Below, piece by piece: positions 1-7,796 of a stretch of 31,503 bases of DNA. The stretch comes from JANRIC01 sp033765345. GTDB taxonomy: Bacteria; Bacteroidota; Bacteroidia; Cytophagales; Microscillaceae. The stretch lies in contig JANRIC010000065.1 of assembly GCA_033765345.1 (NCBI GenBank), positions 1 to 31,503 of the forward strand, in the 5' to 3' direction. The notes under the pieces were generated by a model. That model was not told where the DNA came from. It made no database searches and saw only the letters and a program-made list of their open reading frames with translations. Position 1 is the first letter of the stretch; each line of letters starts with the position of its first letter. The translations under genes and the position numbers were made by a program.

Positions 1-69
1 TCTTGTTGGAAAAAGAAACGATATTGCATCCCATTGAGAATCGGACAGTTTTTCAAATTGTGTAGTCAT
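1..69 (-). mobile_element. IS5-type transposase, N-terminal fragment (cut by window edge)
   Basis: Read on the minus strand from the ATG at 69-67, the frame stays open to the window edge and gives about 23 residues beginning MTTQFEKLSDSQWDAISF. The pattern LSDSQW.AI..L.P is the N-terminal signature of IS5-group transposases (the DUF4096 region, usually LTDEQW..L.PLLP). Only this fragment is in the window, so the DDE catalytic residues and the far end of the element cannot be seen. The near terminus of the element should lie between 70 and about 130, but no inverted repeat can be assigned without the other end. Recognition rests on a short motif. Confidence 0.6.
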
Positions 70-136
70 TATTTTTGGTTTTGGTCAACTCAAAAATAGA
101 CCCGATTCTCTAATTTTGAAAATCCCCAACAACTTC

Positions 137-643
137 TTAAAAATGATATTCATTCTCTAAAATAGAAAGCACTTTCAAAGACCGGAATCCGCGATGGGTT
201 TTCACAGATTCACGGAGCATACCTTCTTCCCGAAAACCTTCAGATTTATAGAGATAAATAGCCCTTTCATTGTGTTCGAACACATCCAACCAAAGACGAT
301 GAAAGCCCAACTCCTTAAAACAAAACCTTTTGACCAACTGTAGACTGGCTCTGCCGAAACCCCTCCCTTGTGTATTGATTACAATTCTTCTAAATTCCAA
401 AGAAAGATGCTGACTTTCCAAACCTGCCAGAATGATAAAACCGATGATCTCATGATTCAGCTTTTCTTTGACAAGTAAGTGAAGAATGTCTGGGTCTTGG
501 AGAATGCTACGGTGTTTTTGTTTGGAATAAGGAAAAATGAATTCCTGGTTATGTTCTTCCTGCTCGAGGGCTACCACATAATCCAACTGAGACTCCGATG
601 TCTTATAGAATGCGATATGCTTCGATTCTATAACTTTATCCAT
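137..643 (-). CDS. GNAT-family N-acetyltransferase (RimJ/RimL-like)
   Basis: This 168-residue protein has the length and layout of a single GNAT domain. Motif A, the acetyl-CoA pyrophosphate loop, is visible around residues 85-100 as RIVINTQGRGFGRA (Q/R-x-x-G-x-G/A). It is followed by the family's typical C-terminal pattern LGFHRLWLDVFEHNERAIYLYKSEGF, cited here as LWLDVFEHNERAIYLY, and an EGMLRE ending, as in RimJ/RimL and SpeG-like enzymes. These proteins transfer acetyl groups from acetyl-CoA to amines on proteins, polyamines or small molecules; the substrate cannot be read from the sequence. The gene is transcribed leftward, 68 bp from the transposase start. The ATG at 643 is the first in frame. 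Confidence 0.85.
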   Translation of the reverse strand: MDKVIESKHIAFYKTSESQLDYVVALEQEEHNQEFIFPYSKQKHRSILQDPDILHLLVKEKLNHEIIGFIILAGLESQHLSLEFRRIVINTQGRGFGRASLQLVKRFCFKELGFHRLWLDVFEHNERAIYLYKSEGFREEGMLRESVKTHRGFRSLKVLSILENEYHF

Positions 644-811
644 TGAACTGACTATTTTGGTATGGTGAATAATATTTTTACAGTATCAAAAACAAATGTA
701 TTAATTTTCCACTTAAAATAGCATAGATTCATTGATTTTCAAACCCCAACACACGCTTATCCCCAAGTTTGGCAAAGCTGTATGCCTGGAATTAGCCCCG
801 GTCTAATCGGC

Positions 812-2047
812 TTAGACCAATTTTTTTAAAGCTATTTCAAAAGCAGCCGCAGCAATATTTTTTTTAGCCGGATTTATCTGATGAATCTCTGTCAAAGCTC
901 GATCAATGGTATGAGAAATATCCGTAAAAATGGCATCATCTGTCATCAATACATCTCCCGACATAAAATAAGCAAAGGCTCTGGCCATCCCACAATTGGC
1001 TACAAAATCCGGAATTAGAGAAATTTGTGTATCTACAAACTCAGTAATCGGCCCATAAAAAATTTCTTCGTCGGCAAAAGGCACATTAGCACCGCAGGAA
1101 ATGACCTCTAGCCCATGGCTGATCAATTGAGTGACCTGATCCCGACTTACCAGGCGTGAGGCGGCAGCTGGGATAAAAATTTCAGCACCCATACTCCATA
1201 TCTTTTTATTGGCTTCTTCAAAAGGAATTAATTGCTCTGCAACCAAGGTATTGCCTTTTCTTTCCGCAAAAAGCTTTTTGGTGGCTTCCAAATCCAAGCC
1301 ATCAGGGACAATCAGTCCGTTTTCTTTATCCAATATACCAACAATTCTAGCTCCTTCTTTAGCCAAATACAAAGCCGAAGTAGCCCCGACATTGCCCCAG
1401 CCCTGTACAATGACCCTTTTGCCTTCCAAATCACCTCCCCACAAACGATAATAATGCCTGATTGACTCCGCTACCCCAAACCCTGTGATCATATCCGCCA
1501 CCGTAAATTTTTGCGAAATGGTGGTAGGAGTATACTCAGGGTCTTCTATGATTTTGGACACTCCCTGGCGAAGCTGCCCGATTTTTTTGATCTTGTCCGG
1601 ACGACTGGCATTGTAATGCCCCGTCACTACACCCTCTTGCGGATGCCAGAGTCCGTAATTTTCCGTTATGGGGATTACTTCATGGATTTCGTCTACGTTC
1701 AAATCCCCTCCGGTACCATAATAATTTTTAAGCAAAGGATATACCGCCTTATACCAACGCTCCAGGACTCCTCGCTTTCGAGGATCAAGAGGATTAAAGT
1801 TGATACCTGACTTAGCCCCACCGATCTCAGGACCGGAAACCGTAAATTTTACTTCCATGGTTTTGGCCAAAGCCTCAACCTCTTTTTTATCCAAGCCAAT
1901 ACGCATCCTTGTGCCTCCTCCGGCAGCTCCGTTTCTCAATGAATTGATCACAACCCAACCCTCTGCGTCGGTTTCAGGGTCTTTCCATTCAAAAATTATT
2001 TCAGGTTTTTTGCTCTCGAAAGTTTTTAAAAGATTTTTCATTGTCAT
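812..2047 (-). CDS. Glu/Leu/Phe/Val dehydrogenase
   Basis: The 411-residue product is an NAD(P)-dependent amino-acid dehydrogenase that reversibly deaminates an amino acid to its 2-oxo acid and ammonia in the cytosol. The N-terminal domain has the glycine-rich substrate segment AAGGGTRMRIG (41-51), Lys67 in MEVKFTVSGPEIGGAKSG and the likely catalytic Lys79 in GGAKSG. The C-terminal Rossmann domain starts near residue 210 with VIVQGWGNVGATSALYLA. Length fits the family. Whether it prefers glutamate or a branched-chain amino acid cannot be decided from the residues seen. Two ATGs, at 2047 and 2041, are both possible starts. A TATTTTTG box lies just upstream on the same strand. The gene diverges from coaX across about 75 bp. 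Confidence 0.9.
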   Translation of the reverse strand: MTMKNLLKTFESKKPEIIFEWKDPETDAEGWVVINSLRNGAAGGGTRMRIGLDKKEVEALAKTMEVKFTVSGPEIGGAKSGINFNPLDPRKRGVLERWYKAVYPLLKNYYGTGGDLNVDEIHEVIPITENYGLWHPQEGVVTGHYNASRPDKIKKIGQLRQGVSKIIEDPEYTPTTISQKFTVADMITGFGVAESIRHYYRLWGGDLEGKRVIVQGWGNVGATSALYLAKEGARIVGILDKENGLIVPDGLDLEATKKLFAERKGNTLVAEQLIPFEEANKKIWSMGAEIFIPAAASRLVSRDQVTQLISHGLEVISCGANVPFADEEIFYGPITEFVDTQISLIPDFVANCGMARAFAYFMSGDVLMTDDAIFTDISHTIDRALTEIHQINPAKKNIAAAAFEIALKKLV

Positions 2048-2081
2048 AAATTTATTTTAAAATCCTACTTGATCGTATCCG

Positions 2082-2089
2082 CAAAAATA
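2082..2089 (-). promoter_or_regulatory. Bacteroidota -7 box upstream of the dehydrogenase gene
   Basis: On the minus strand the sequence reads TATTTTTG, an exact TAnnTTTG match, about 35-40 nt before the dehydrogenase start. No convincing TTTG -33 element is found at the usual 19-20 bp distance, so the call rests on the -7 box alone. Confidence 0.4.
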
Positions 2090-2122
2090 TAGGAATAATT
2101 ATTTAATTTATTGAACAAAGAC

Positions 2123-2854
2123 ATGAATTTAGCTATAGATATCGGAAATAGCCGCCTGAAAGCCGCACTTTTTCAAGGAAATGAGATGATTGAAATTTAC
2201 AGTACTTTGCCCGAAGGAGAGTTTGCAGAATGGCTGCTTAGGCAGCAGGCAACCTATACCATTCTTTCTTCCGTGAGGAAGGATGTAGACACTATAAAAT
2301 CTGAAATAGAACGAATTTCACAATTAATTGTTTTGGAATCAGGAATGGAGATGCCTTTCCAAAGCTTATACCAGACTCCTCATACATTGGGGGTGGATCG
2401 TTTGGCAGCCATTGCAGGTGCTCAAGCTTTATTTCCAGGTCAGGCTTGCCTCGTAATTGACTTGGGTACGTGTATTACTTATGATTTTATAGATCAAGAA
2501 TCTTACTTCTGGGGAGGGAATATTGCTCCTGGTTTACAGATACGTTTTCGGGCTATGCACGAATTCACAGCAAATTTGCCCCTCGTCCAAATCAACCCCG
2601 AAGAAGAACTGCCCTACACCGGGAAGTCTACCCGGGGAGCCATGCAGAGTGGAGTAGTATACGGAATTGTACACGAGATAGAAGGAGCAATTCGTTATTA
2701 TCATCAGAAAGTTGGAAATTTTGTGACAATTCTAACTGGTGGTGATGCGCTTTACTTTGAAACTAAAATAAAAGAACAGATATTTGTAAATCAAAATTTA
2801 ACACTGATTGGTCTTAATGGAATACTGCAATATCATGTTGGTAAAAGTGTTTAG
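2123..2854 (+). CDS. coaX: Type III pantothenate kinase
   Basis: The enzyme phosphorylates pantothenate in the first step of coenzyme A synthesis. Its ASKHA-fold signatures are visible: the N-terminal phosphate loop NLAIDIGNSRLKAALF (residues 2-17, catalytic Asp6), the GVDRLAAIAGA motif near residue 93, VIDLGTCITYDF near 116, and the late glycine-rich ILTGGDA. The length of about 243 residues is typical of CoaX. I chose the ATG at 2123, because the upstream in-frame TTG at 2111 would add only four residues before the conserved phosphate loop. The next gene starts inside its 3' end (20 bp overlap, different frame), indicating translational coupling and an operon with the envelope genes downstream. 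Confidence 0.95.
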   Translation: MNLAIDIGNSRLKAALFQGNEMIEIYSTLPEGEFAEWLLRQQATYTILSSVRKDVDTIKSEIERISQLIVLESGMEMPFQSLYQTPHTLGVDRLAAIAGAQALFPGQACLVIDLGTCITYDFIDQESYFWGGNIAPGLQIRFRAMHEFTANLPLVQINPEEELPYTGKSTRGAMQSGVVYGIVHEIEGAIRYYHQKVGNFVTILTGGDALYFETKIKEQIFVNQNLTLIGLNGILQYHVGKSV

Positions 2855-4190
2855 AAGCTTACTATTCATACTGACTTTATTATCTACCTCATTTTCTTAT
2901 GCCCAAGACCTGGGTAACTCACCCTACTCACAAGTTGCATTAGGAGATATTCTTAGCCCCGCTTACAGCCATCAGGCAGGTATGGGAGGCACAGGGATTA
3001 GCTATTCGCTGCCTTTTTTGATGAATAACATCAATCCCGCGCTCTTGGCTCGTAATCGACGTACGATTCTCGATGTAGGGGTGGTAGGGCAGCTCAAAGC
3101 AATTGAGCAGGGAAATGCCTCTCAAAATGATTTTGGGGCAAGTGTAGGGCATATCGGGCTTGCTTTCCCCATAGCTCCTAAAATATCTGGTGCCATAGGA
3201 ATCAATCCTTTTAGTAGTGTAAGTTATGAAAATAATTTCAGACAGCGCGTGACTAATACCACTTTCGGGGGGCTTCCTACCGGAGAATATTATGCCGATA
3301 TCTTATTCCGAGGGCGCGGCGGACTTACGTCTGCCTTTGTAGGGTTTGGTTGGGACTTATTAGGGAAGAAAAATTTTCGCCCTGATACCCTTGATCATAG
3401 ACTTGCCGTGGGCGTAAAAGCACACTATGTATTCGGATCGCTCATAGACGAAAACATCACTCAGTTGCTCGTAAACTCAAATGAATTTCCCCTAGAAATC
3501 GCTTTTTTCCAACGCACTACCTTCTCGGATATTACTTTTGAGCCAGGGCTCGCCTATACTTATCGTTTGGGCAAAAATACACGACTTCACCTAGGAGCCG
3601 TATATAGCATCGGTAAAGACTTGAGTGCCAAGCGTTTTGTTTCGGTAGATCAGCGAAGTAATGATGCGCTGATCCCAGGAAGGCAAGATACCATTCAGGA
3701 TAATGAATCCGGGAAAGTTACGATGCCCAGCCGATTGGGTTTAGGAATTAGTTTTGAAAAAATAGATCCCCGAAGTGCTATCTCTCAATGGGTGGTTTCT
3801 GCTGATTTTAATTTGCAAGATTGGGCTGACTTTCAGGATTTTGAAGCCAATACGGATTCATTGGATAAAAATATGTCTATGGCATTTGGAATTCAATATA
3901 TTCCTGATTTTGCCTCTGTCAGAAGAGGGTTCTGGCGAAGAACAGCCTACCGTGTCGGGTTTAATTATACCCAAAGCCCACTTATTTTTGAAGGCCAAAG
4001 AATAGACGATATGTCCGTCAGTGCTGGATTTTCGGTACCCTTTGGTAAAAGTAGTACCTTATTGAACTTCTCGATGGCCGCCGGACAGCGTGGCACCTTA
4101 GAGAATAATTTGGTGAGAGAAAAATATATTAAATTTTATTTGGGCGTTACTATAAATGATACTTGGTTTATTAAACGTAAGTACGATTAA
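2835..4190 (+). CDS. Outer-membrane beta-barrel protein (FadL/OmpP1-like)
   Basis: With the ATG at 2835 the product begins with a clear signal peptide (MLVKVFRSLLFILTLLSTSF, cleavage near AYAQ-type SYAQ/D), so I prefer this start to upstream TTG/ATG options at 2808 and 2817. The mature protein, about 430 residues, opens with SPYSQVALGDILSPAYSHQ and is rich in alternating aromatic and glycine strands (for example TAYRVGFNYTQSPL and LGVTINDTWFIKRKYD at the C terminus), as in transmembrane barrels. The N-terminal layout recalls FadL-type hydrophobic-compound channels common in Bacteroidota, but the substrate is unknown. It overlaps coaX by 20 bp. Confidence 0.75.
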   Translation: MLVKVFRSLLFILTLLSTSFSYAQDLGNSPYSQVALGDILSPAYSHQAGMGGTGISYSLPFLMNNINPALLARNRRTILDVGVVGQLKAIEQGNASQNDFGASVGHIGLAFPIAPKISGAIGINPFSSVSYENNFRQRVTNTTFGGLPTGEYYADILFRGRGGLTSAFVGFGWDLLGKKNFRPDTLDHRLAVGVKAHYVFGSLIDENITQLLVNSNEFPLEIAFFQRTTFSDITFEPGLAYTYRLGKNTRLHLGAVYSIGKDLSAKRFVSVDQRSNDALIPGRQDTIQDNESGKVTMPSRLGLGISFEKIDPRSAISQWVVSADFNLQDWADFQDFEANTDSLDKNMSMAFGIQYIPDFASVRRGFWRRTAYRVGFNYTQSPLIFEGQRIDDMSVSAGFSVPFGKSSTLLNFSMAAGQRGTLENNLVREKYIKFYLGVTINDTWFIKRKYD

Positions 4191-4200
4191 TTAAAATTTA

Positions 4201-4208
4201 TATATTTG
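4201..4208 (+). promoter_or_regulatory. Bacteroidota -7 box (TATATTTG) before the TPR gene
   Basis: TATATTTG matches TAnnTTTG exactly and stands 10 bp after the barrel gene's stop, about 100 nt before the TPR gene. No well-spaced TTTG -33 box accompanies it. It suggests the TPR-lptC part can be transcribed separately from coaX. Confidence 0.45.
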
Positions 4209-4309
4209 CACAAAAGTTTTAACGTTTATATTTTAATTTGTATATACTGTTAAAATTCGGTAGATTCATTACAACACAAATGGTTTTTCCTTAAAAAATG
4301 TACTGTATT

Positions 4310-5668
4310 ATGAAGAATAAGTTATTACTCGCTCTGTTGCTAGTGTTTAGTGTAGGTTGCCTTTGCGCCCAAAACGGGGAGGATGATGGTGAAGGTGGTG
4401 TCTGGGAATGGGGAAATGACCCCCAAAGAGCCAAAGAAACCTATACAATCTTCTCTGATGATGTCCGTTCAAAAAATTTTAAAGGCTCGCTTGAACCTCT
4501 AAACTGGTTGCTACAAAATACGCCAAATCTGAATAAATCGCTGTATCAGAAGGCAGTGCGTGTTTACAACGGTTTATTAGCTGATGAAAAAGATGAAACC
4601 CTGAAAAAAAATTATCAGGATAAAGCCCTGGAAATGTTCGATCTGCGTGTCAAATATTTTGGCGAGGAAGCAGATGTATTAAACCTCAAAGGGAATTATG
4701 CAGCCTCTTATTGGGGGCAAAGACCCGACAAAATTACAGCCCTCTATGACCTTTACGCCAGAATCATAGAACTCAATGCCGAAAAAACTTTTGCCCGTAA
4801 TATCCAAAGTTATATGTGGCTGGTGGGTATCATGAAAAATAATAAACTGAAAGGCGTTGACGAAAATAAAGTGGTTGAAATCCACGAGAAATTGACAGGT
4901 ATTATTGAGAAAAACCTCGAGAAAGGAGAAAATCAAGAAGAATGGGAACAAACCCTGGATTATGTAGATGCTCAATACAAAACTTTGGTCACCATTGACT
5001 GTGCATTTATCAAAAATAAAATGATCCCTGAGTTTGAAAAAATTGATCCTTTGAATGAAATTTATATCAAGGAACTCGAGAACCTCGTAGGTAATATGCT
5101 CAAAGCCGAGTGTACCGAAGACCCTAGATTCTTTGAATTCAGCGAAAAACTGGCTCTCAAAGCTCCTACCTTTGGCCGTTATAACTTCCTGATCCGTGCC
5201 TATATCAGCAAAAAAGACCTGAACAAAGCACTTGAATACCTGGATAAAGCCGCTCCTTTGGCTGAATCTGCTTCTGATAGAGCCGAAGTATTTATGACCA
5301 AAGCTCGCATCAAAAGCCAACAAGGCAACAAAGGCGGTGCCAAAGCCGACTTTATGCAGGCTGTCTCTATCGATGGTACCAAAGCTTATGAAGCCTATAC
5401 AGCCATCGGCGATATGTACCTGAGTAGCGGCTGCCCCGGCATCACACTCAATCCCGATGATGCTACACAAAAAGAAAATACTTGTACCAAAAAGGCTTTT
5501 GCCATCGCTGCGTACAATATGTATGTCAGAGCCGGTAACAGTGCCAAAGCTGCTCAAGCTCAATCTTATTTTCCTACCAAAACAGACATTTTTACATACA
5601 GTATGGGAGGCAAACAAGTATCCGTAGGGTGTTTTATCGGTGAAACCGTGACTATTCCTGCTTTGTAA
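4310..5668 (+). CDS. Secreted TPR-repeat protein
   Basis: The product (about 452 residues from ATG 4310) starts with a signal peptide MKNKLLLALLLVFSVGCLCAQ and is then almost entirely helical. Tetratricopeptide-like helical pairs are recognisable towards the C-terminal half, for example ISKKDLNKALEYLDKAAPLA, SDRAEVFMTKARIKSQQG and GAKADFMQAVSIDGTKAYEAY. The last 50 residues contain three to four cysteines (GCPG, TCTKK, GCFIG), suggesting a disulfide-stabilised periplasmic tail. TPR proteins act as scaffolds; no enzymatic motif is visible. Its fixed place between an outer-membrane barrel and lptC suggests an envelope-assembly role, which is inference. The in-frame ATG at 4298 would add four residues ahead of the signal peptide. 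Confidence 0.8.
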   Translation: MKNKLLLALLLVFSVGCLCAQNGEDDGEGGVWEWGNDPQRAKETYTIFSDDVRSKNFKGSLEPLNWLLQNTPNLNKSLYQKAVRVYNGLLADEKDETLKKNYQDKALEMFDLRVKYFGEEADVLNLKGNYAASYWGQRPDKITALYDLYARIIELNAEKTFARNIQSYMWLVGIMKNNKLKGVDENKVVEIHEKLTGIIEKNLEKGENQEEWEQTLDYVDAQYKTLVTIDCAFIKNKMIPEFEKIDPLNEIYIKELENLVGNMLKAECTEDPRFFEFSEKLALKAPTFGRYNFLIRAYISKKDLNKALEYLDKAAPLAESASDRAEVFMTKARIKSQQGNKGGAKADFMQAVSIDGTKAYEAYTAIGDMYLSSGCPGITLNPDDATQKENTCTKKAFAIAAYNMYVRAGNSAKAAQAQSYFPTKTDIFTYSMGGKQVSVGCFIGETVTIPAL

Positions 5669-5689
5669 ATCCTTAAATTATACCCAAAC

Positions 5690-6280
5690 ATGAAGAAGAG
5701 TAGAGATTTAAATCCCAAAACTTGTACTACAAGTGAAAAACGATTTGGATTTTCACTCTTCTTCTTTTTATCTTTTCTCATGCTGGCTTGCTTTTTTGCC
5801 TGCGAAACCAACACCCTCAACCCTGCCGTAATCAAACCCCTGGAAGGGCCTACGCTAAAAACCTTTGATATCCACATGATTTATACCGATTCGGGAAAAG
5901 TAAAAACCGAAATGCACGCCCCTCTCCGACTGGAATACAAAAACGGAGATGAAACCTATCCCAATGGCATAACGCTCGATTTTTACAACGCACAAGGAAA
6001 ACGATACACCCAACTCAAAGCCGATAAAGCCCGTAAGCTCAATCAAGAAAATAAATACACCGCTTTTGGAAATGTAGTTGTCAAAAATACCCAAGAAAAA
6101 CAACAACTAAATACCGAAGAGCTTAACTGGACACCCTCCAACCATCAAATCTTTACGGACGCACACGTCATCATTACCACAGAAACCGAAATTTTAAAGG
6201 GAAAAGGTATGACCGCCAACCAAGATTTCTCAACCTATACCATCAAACAACCAACCGGCAAATTCACCTTGAAAGAATAA
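5690..6280 (+). CDS. lptC: LPS export protein LptC-like lipoprotein
   Basis: The protein has 196 residues with an N-terminal hydrophobic segment (about 25-42, FSLFFFLSFLMLACFFAC) ending in a cysteine that could be lipidated (Cys42 region). It then carries the LptC beta-jellyroll: pairs such as TYPNGITLDFYNAQGK, LKADKARKLNQENKYTAFG, NVVVKNTQEKQQLNTEELNW and ILKGKGMTANQDFSTYTI alternate as in LptA/LptC repeats. In LPS transport LptC links the inner-membrane LptBFG ATPase to the periplasmic LptA bridge. The synteny coaX-TPR-LptC-CBS protein-PpiD supports the call. It follows the TPR gene by 21 bp. Confidence 0.85.
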   Translation: MKKSRDLNPKTCTTSEKRFGFSLFFFLSFLMLACFFACETNTLNPAVIKPLEGPTLKTFDIHMIYTDSGKVKTEMHAPLRLEYKNGDETYPNGITLDFYNAQGKRYTQLKADKARKLNQENKYTAFGNVVVKNTQEKQQLNTEELNWTPSNHQIFTDAHVIITTETEILKGKGMTANQDFSTYTIKQPTGKFTLKE

Positions 6281-6396
6281 TGAAACCATCTGATATATAT
6301 ACTTTTAGAAGACTGCCTCATTGGGGTAAAGCTGAAGAAATATCGAGATCAAAGCCCTGGAAAATACAAAACACCACCACAAACCAAAAGGTCTAA
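6280..6396 (+). CDS. Possible 38-residue protein overlapping the lptC stop
   Basis: An ATG shares its A with the last base of the lptC stop (TAATG arrangement), and the frame stays open for 38 codons, filling the gap to the next gene and stopping 6 bp before its ATG. The peptide begins MKPSDIYTFRRLPHWGKAEE and ends KIQNTTTNQKV. It is basic, contains two Trp, and has no membrane segment. The start-stop overlap is a classic translational re-initiation geometry, but the length is short enough for chance and I recognise no family. Confidence 0.3.
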   Translation: MKPSDIYTFRRLPHWGKAEEISRSKPWKIQNTTTNQKV

Positions 6397-6402
6397 ACAG
6401 TC

Positions 6403-7698
6403 ATGAATTTATATGAGATATTCCATATCGTAATTTTATTATTACTTTGGGCTTTTTTTTCAGGAACTGAGATCGCTTTTGTATCAGCGAATAAACTTTA
6501 TTTTGAGCTTCAAAAAAAACAAGGTGTTTGGTCTGGTATTATTATTTCTCATCTACTCAAAAAACCTTCTATTTTTATCTCGATCTTGTTGATTGGCAAT
6601 ACCATCATACTTGTCTTATATGGATATTTTATGGCAAGCCTACTGAGCCCCTATGCAAGTCGATATCTCCCCTTAGGAATTACCCAAGAACTGGGCATTG
6701 CAGTCGTTTCTACCCTCTTGGTGCTGATCACAGCGGAGTTTTTGCCCAAAACTACCTTTATGATGAATCCTGACCGTATCCTCGAGATACTTGCCATTCC
6801 TATCTGGGTGGTCTATCACGTGCTTTATTGGCCGGTTTATATGATTGTGTTGTTTTCTAAATTTTTGATCGTTCATTTATTCAAACTAAATTACTCCGAA
6901 GATGAACCTGTTTTTGGATTGGTAGATTTGAACAACTACATCATCAACAACACCAAAACCGAAAGCGAAACCGAAAGCCCACAAATTGATCCTAAAATCT
7001 TTAACAGAGCCATCTCCTTTAAAGAAGTAAAAGTCAGAGACTGTATGATTCCAAGGACAGAGATCGAAGCCGTGGAAATCCACGACAGCATTGAGAAGCT
7101 TCGCAAAGCTTTTGTAGAAAGTGGGCATTCCAAAATCCTGGTCTATAAAAATAATATAGATGATATCGTCGGATATTGTCACTCCCTGGAATTATTCAAA
7201 AAACCCCAGGATATTGCCTCGATACTGACTAATATTATCATCTTACCCGAAACTACACAAGCACAAGAACTCCTGATCCGATTTATCAGCGAACACAAAA
7301 GCATTGCATTGGTCGTGGATGAATTCGGAGGTACCTCGGGTATTGTTACGCTGGAAGATGTAGTAGAAGAAATCTTCGGCGAAATCCAGGATGAATACGA
7401 TCAGGAAGATTGGGTCGAGCACCAGATCGATCCCTATAATTATATCCTCAGTGCCCGCCACGAAATTGATGACCTCAACGAAAAATATGGCTGGAACTTG
7501 CCCCAGGGAGATTATGATACCCTCGGTGGCTTTATCCTGAGTATTACCGAAAATATCCCCAAAATGAATGATGTGATTGTTCATCCCCCTTTTACCTTTA
7601 CTATACTCAATATACAATATTCCCGCATCGATACCGTCAAGCTTCAAATCAACAAAGAATATCAGGATCAACTAAACGACGAACCCCCAAATTCCTAA
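6403..7698 (+). CDS. DUF21/CBS/CorC-domain membrane protein (GldE-like, CNNM/CorC family)
   Basis: The 431 residues follow the CNNM/CorC plan. A DUF21 membrane domain comes first (about 1-165, with FFSGTEIAFVSANKLYFEL and three or four hydrophobic segments). Then come two CBS motifs (about 200-320, RDCMIPRTEIEAVEIHDSIE and SIALVVDEFGGTSGIVTLED, the latter the classic VDEFGG signature) and a C-terminal CorC_HlyC domain (about 335-425, GDYDTLGGFILSITENIP). Family members move or sense Mg2+. In gliding Bacteroidota one paralogue is named GldE, and this gene order resembles that setting. I leave the symbol blank because paralogues cannot be separated by eye. The ATG follows the small upstream frame by 6 bp. 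Confidence 0.85.
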   Translation: MNLYEIFHIVILLLLWAFFSGTEIAFVSANKLYFELQKKQGVWSGIIISHLLKKPSIFISILLIGNTIILVLYGYFMASLLSPYASRYLPLGITQELGIAVVSTLLVLITAEFLPKTTFMMNPDRILEILAIPIWVVYHVLYWPVYMIVLFSKFLIVHLFKLNYSEDEPVFGLVDLNNYIINNTKTESETESPQIDPKIFNRAISFKEVKVRDCMIPRTEIEAVEIHDSIEKLRKAFVESGHSKILVYKNNIDDIVGYCHSLELFKKPQDIASILTNIIILPETTQAQELLIRFISEHKSIALVVDEFGGTSGIVTLEDVVEEIFGEIQDEYDQEDWVEHQIDPYNYILSARHEIDDLNEKYGWNLPQGDYDTLGGFILSITENIPKMNDVIVHPPFTFTILNIQYSRIDTVKLQINKEYQDQLNDEPPNS

Positions 7699-7737
7699 AA
7701 ATAAATTGCCTCAGTTTTTTTATAAACCCTTGTACAC

Positions 7738-7767
7738 TTGTGTATTGAGCTTGAATTTGTATATTTG
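7738..7767 (+). promoter_or_regulatory. Bacteroidota-type promoter of ppiD
   Basis: TTG at 7738-7740 and an exact TAnnTTTG box (TATATTTG) at 7760-7767 are 19 bp apart, the spacing known for the -33/-7 promoters of this phylum. The start codon lies 30 nt beyond the -7 box, so the leader would be short. It implies PpiD has its own promoter. Confidence 0.6.
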
Positions 7768-7796
7768 CAGAACTATTTTAAAAATGTACTATTTCT

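Noticed and set aside
798..826. Plus-strand terminator at the dehydrogenase stop codon
   Set aside because: GGTCTAA/TTAGACC plus a T run forms a tidy hairpin, but it overlaps the stop codon of a minus-strand gene and no plus-strand gene precedes it, so its function is unclear.
4679..5617. 312-codon minus-strand frame opposite the TPR gene
   Set aside because: The plus-strand gene has a signal peptide, TPR-like helices and conserved gene order; the opposite frame shows no domain and is a by-product of codon use.
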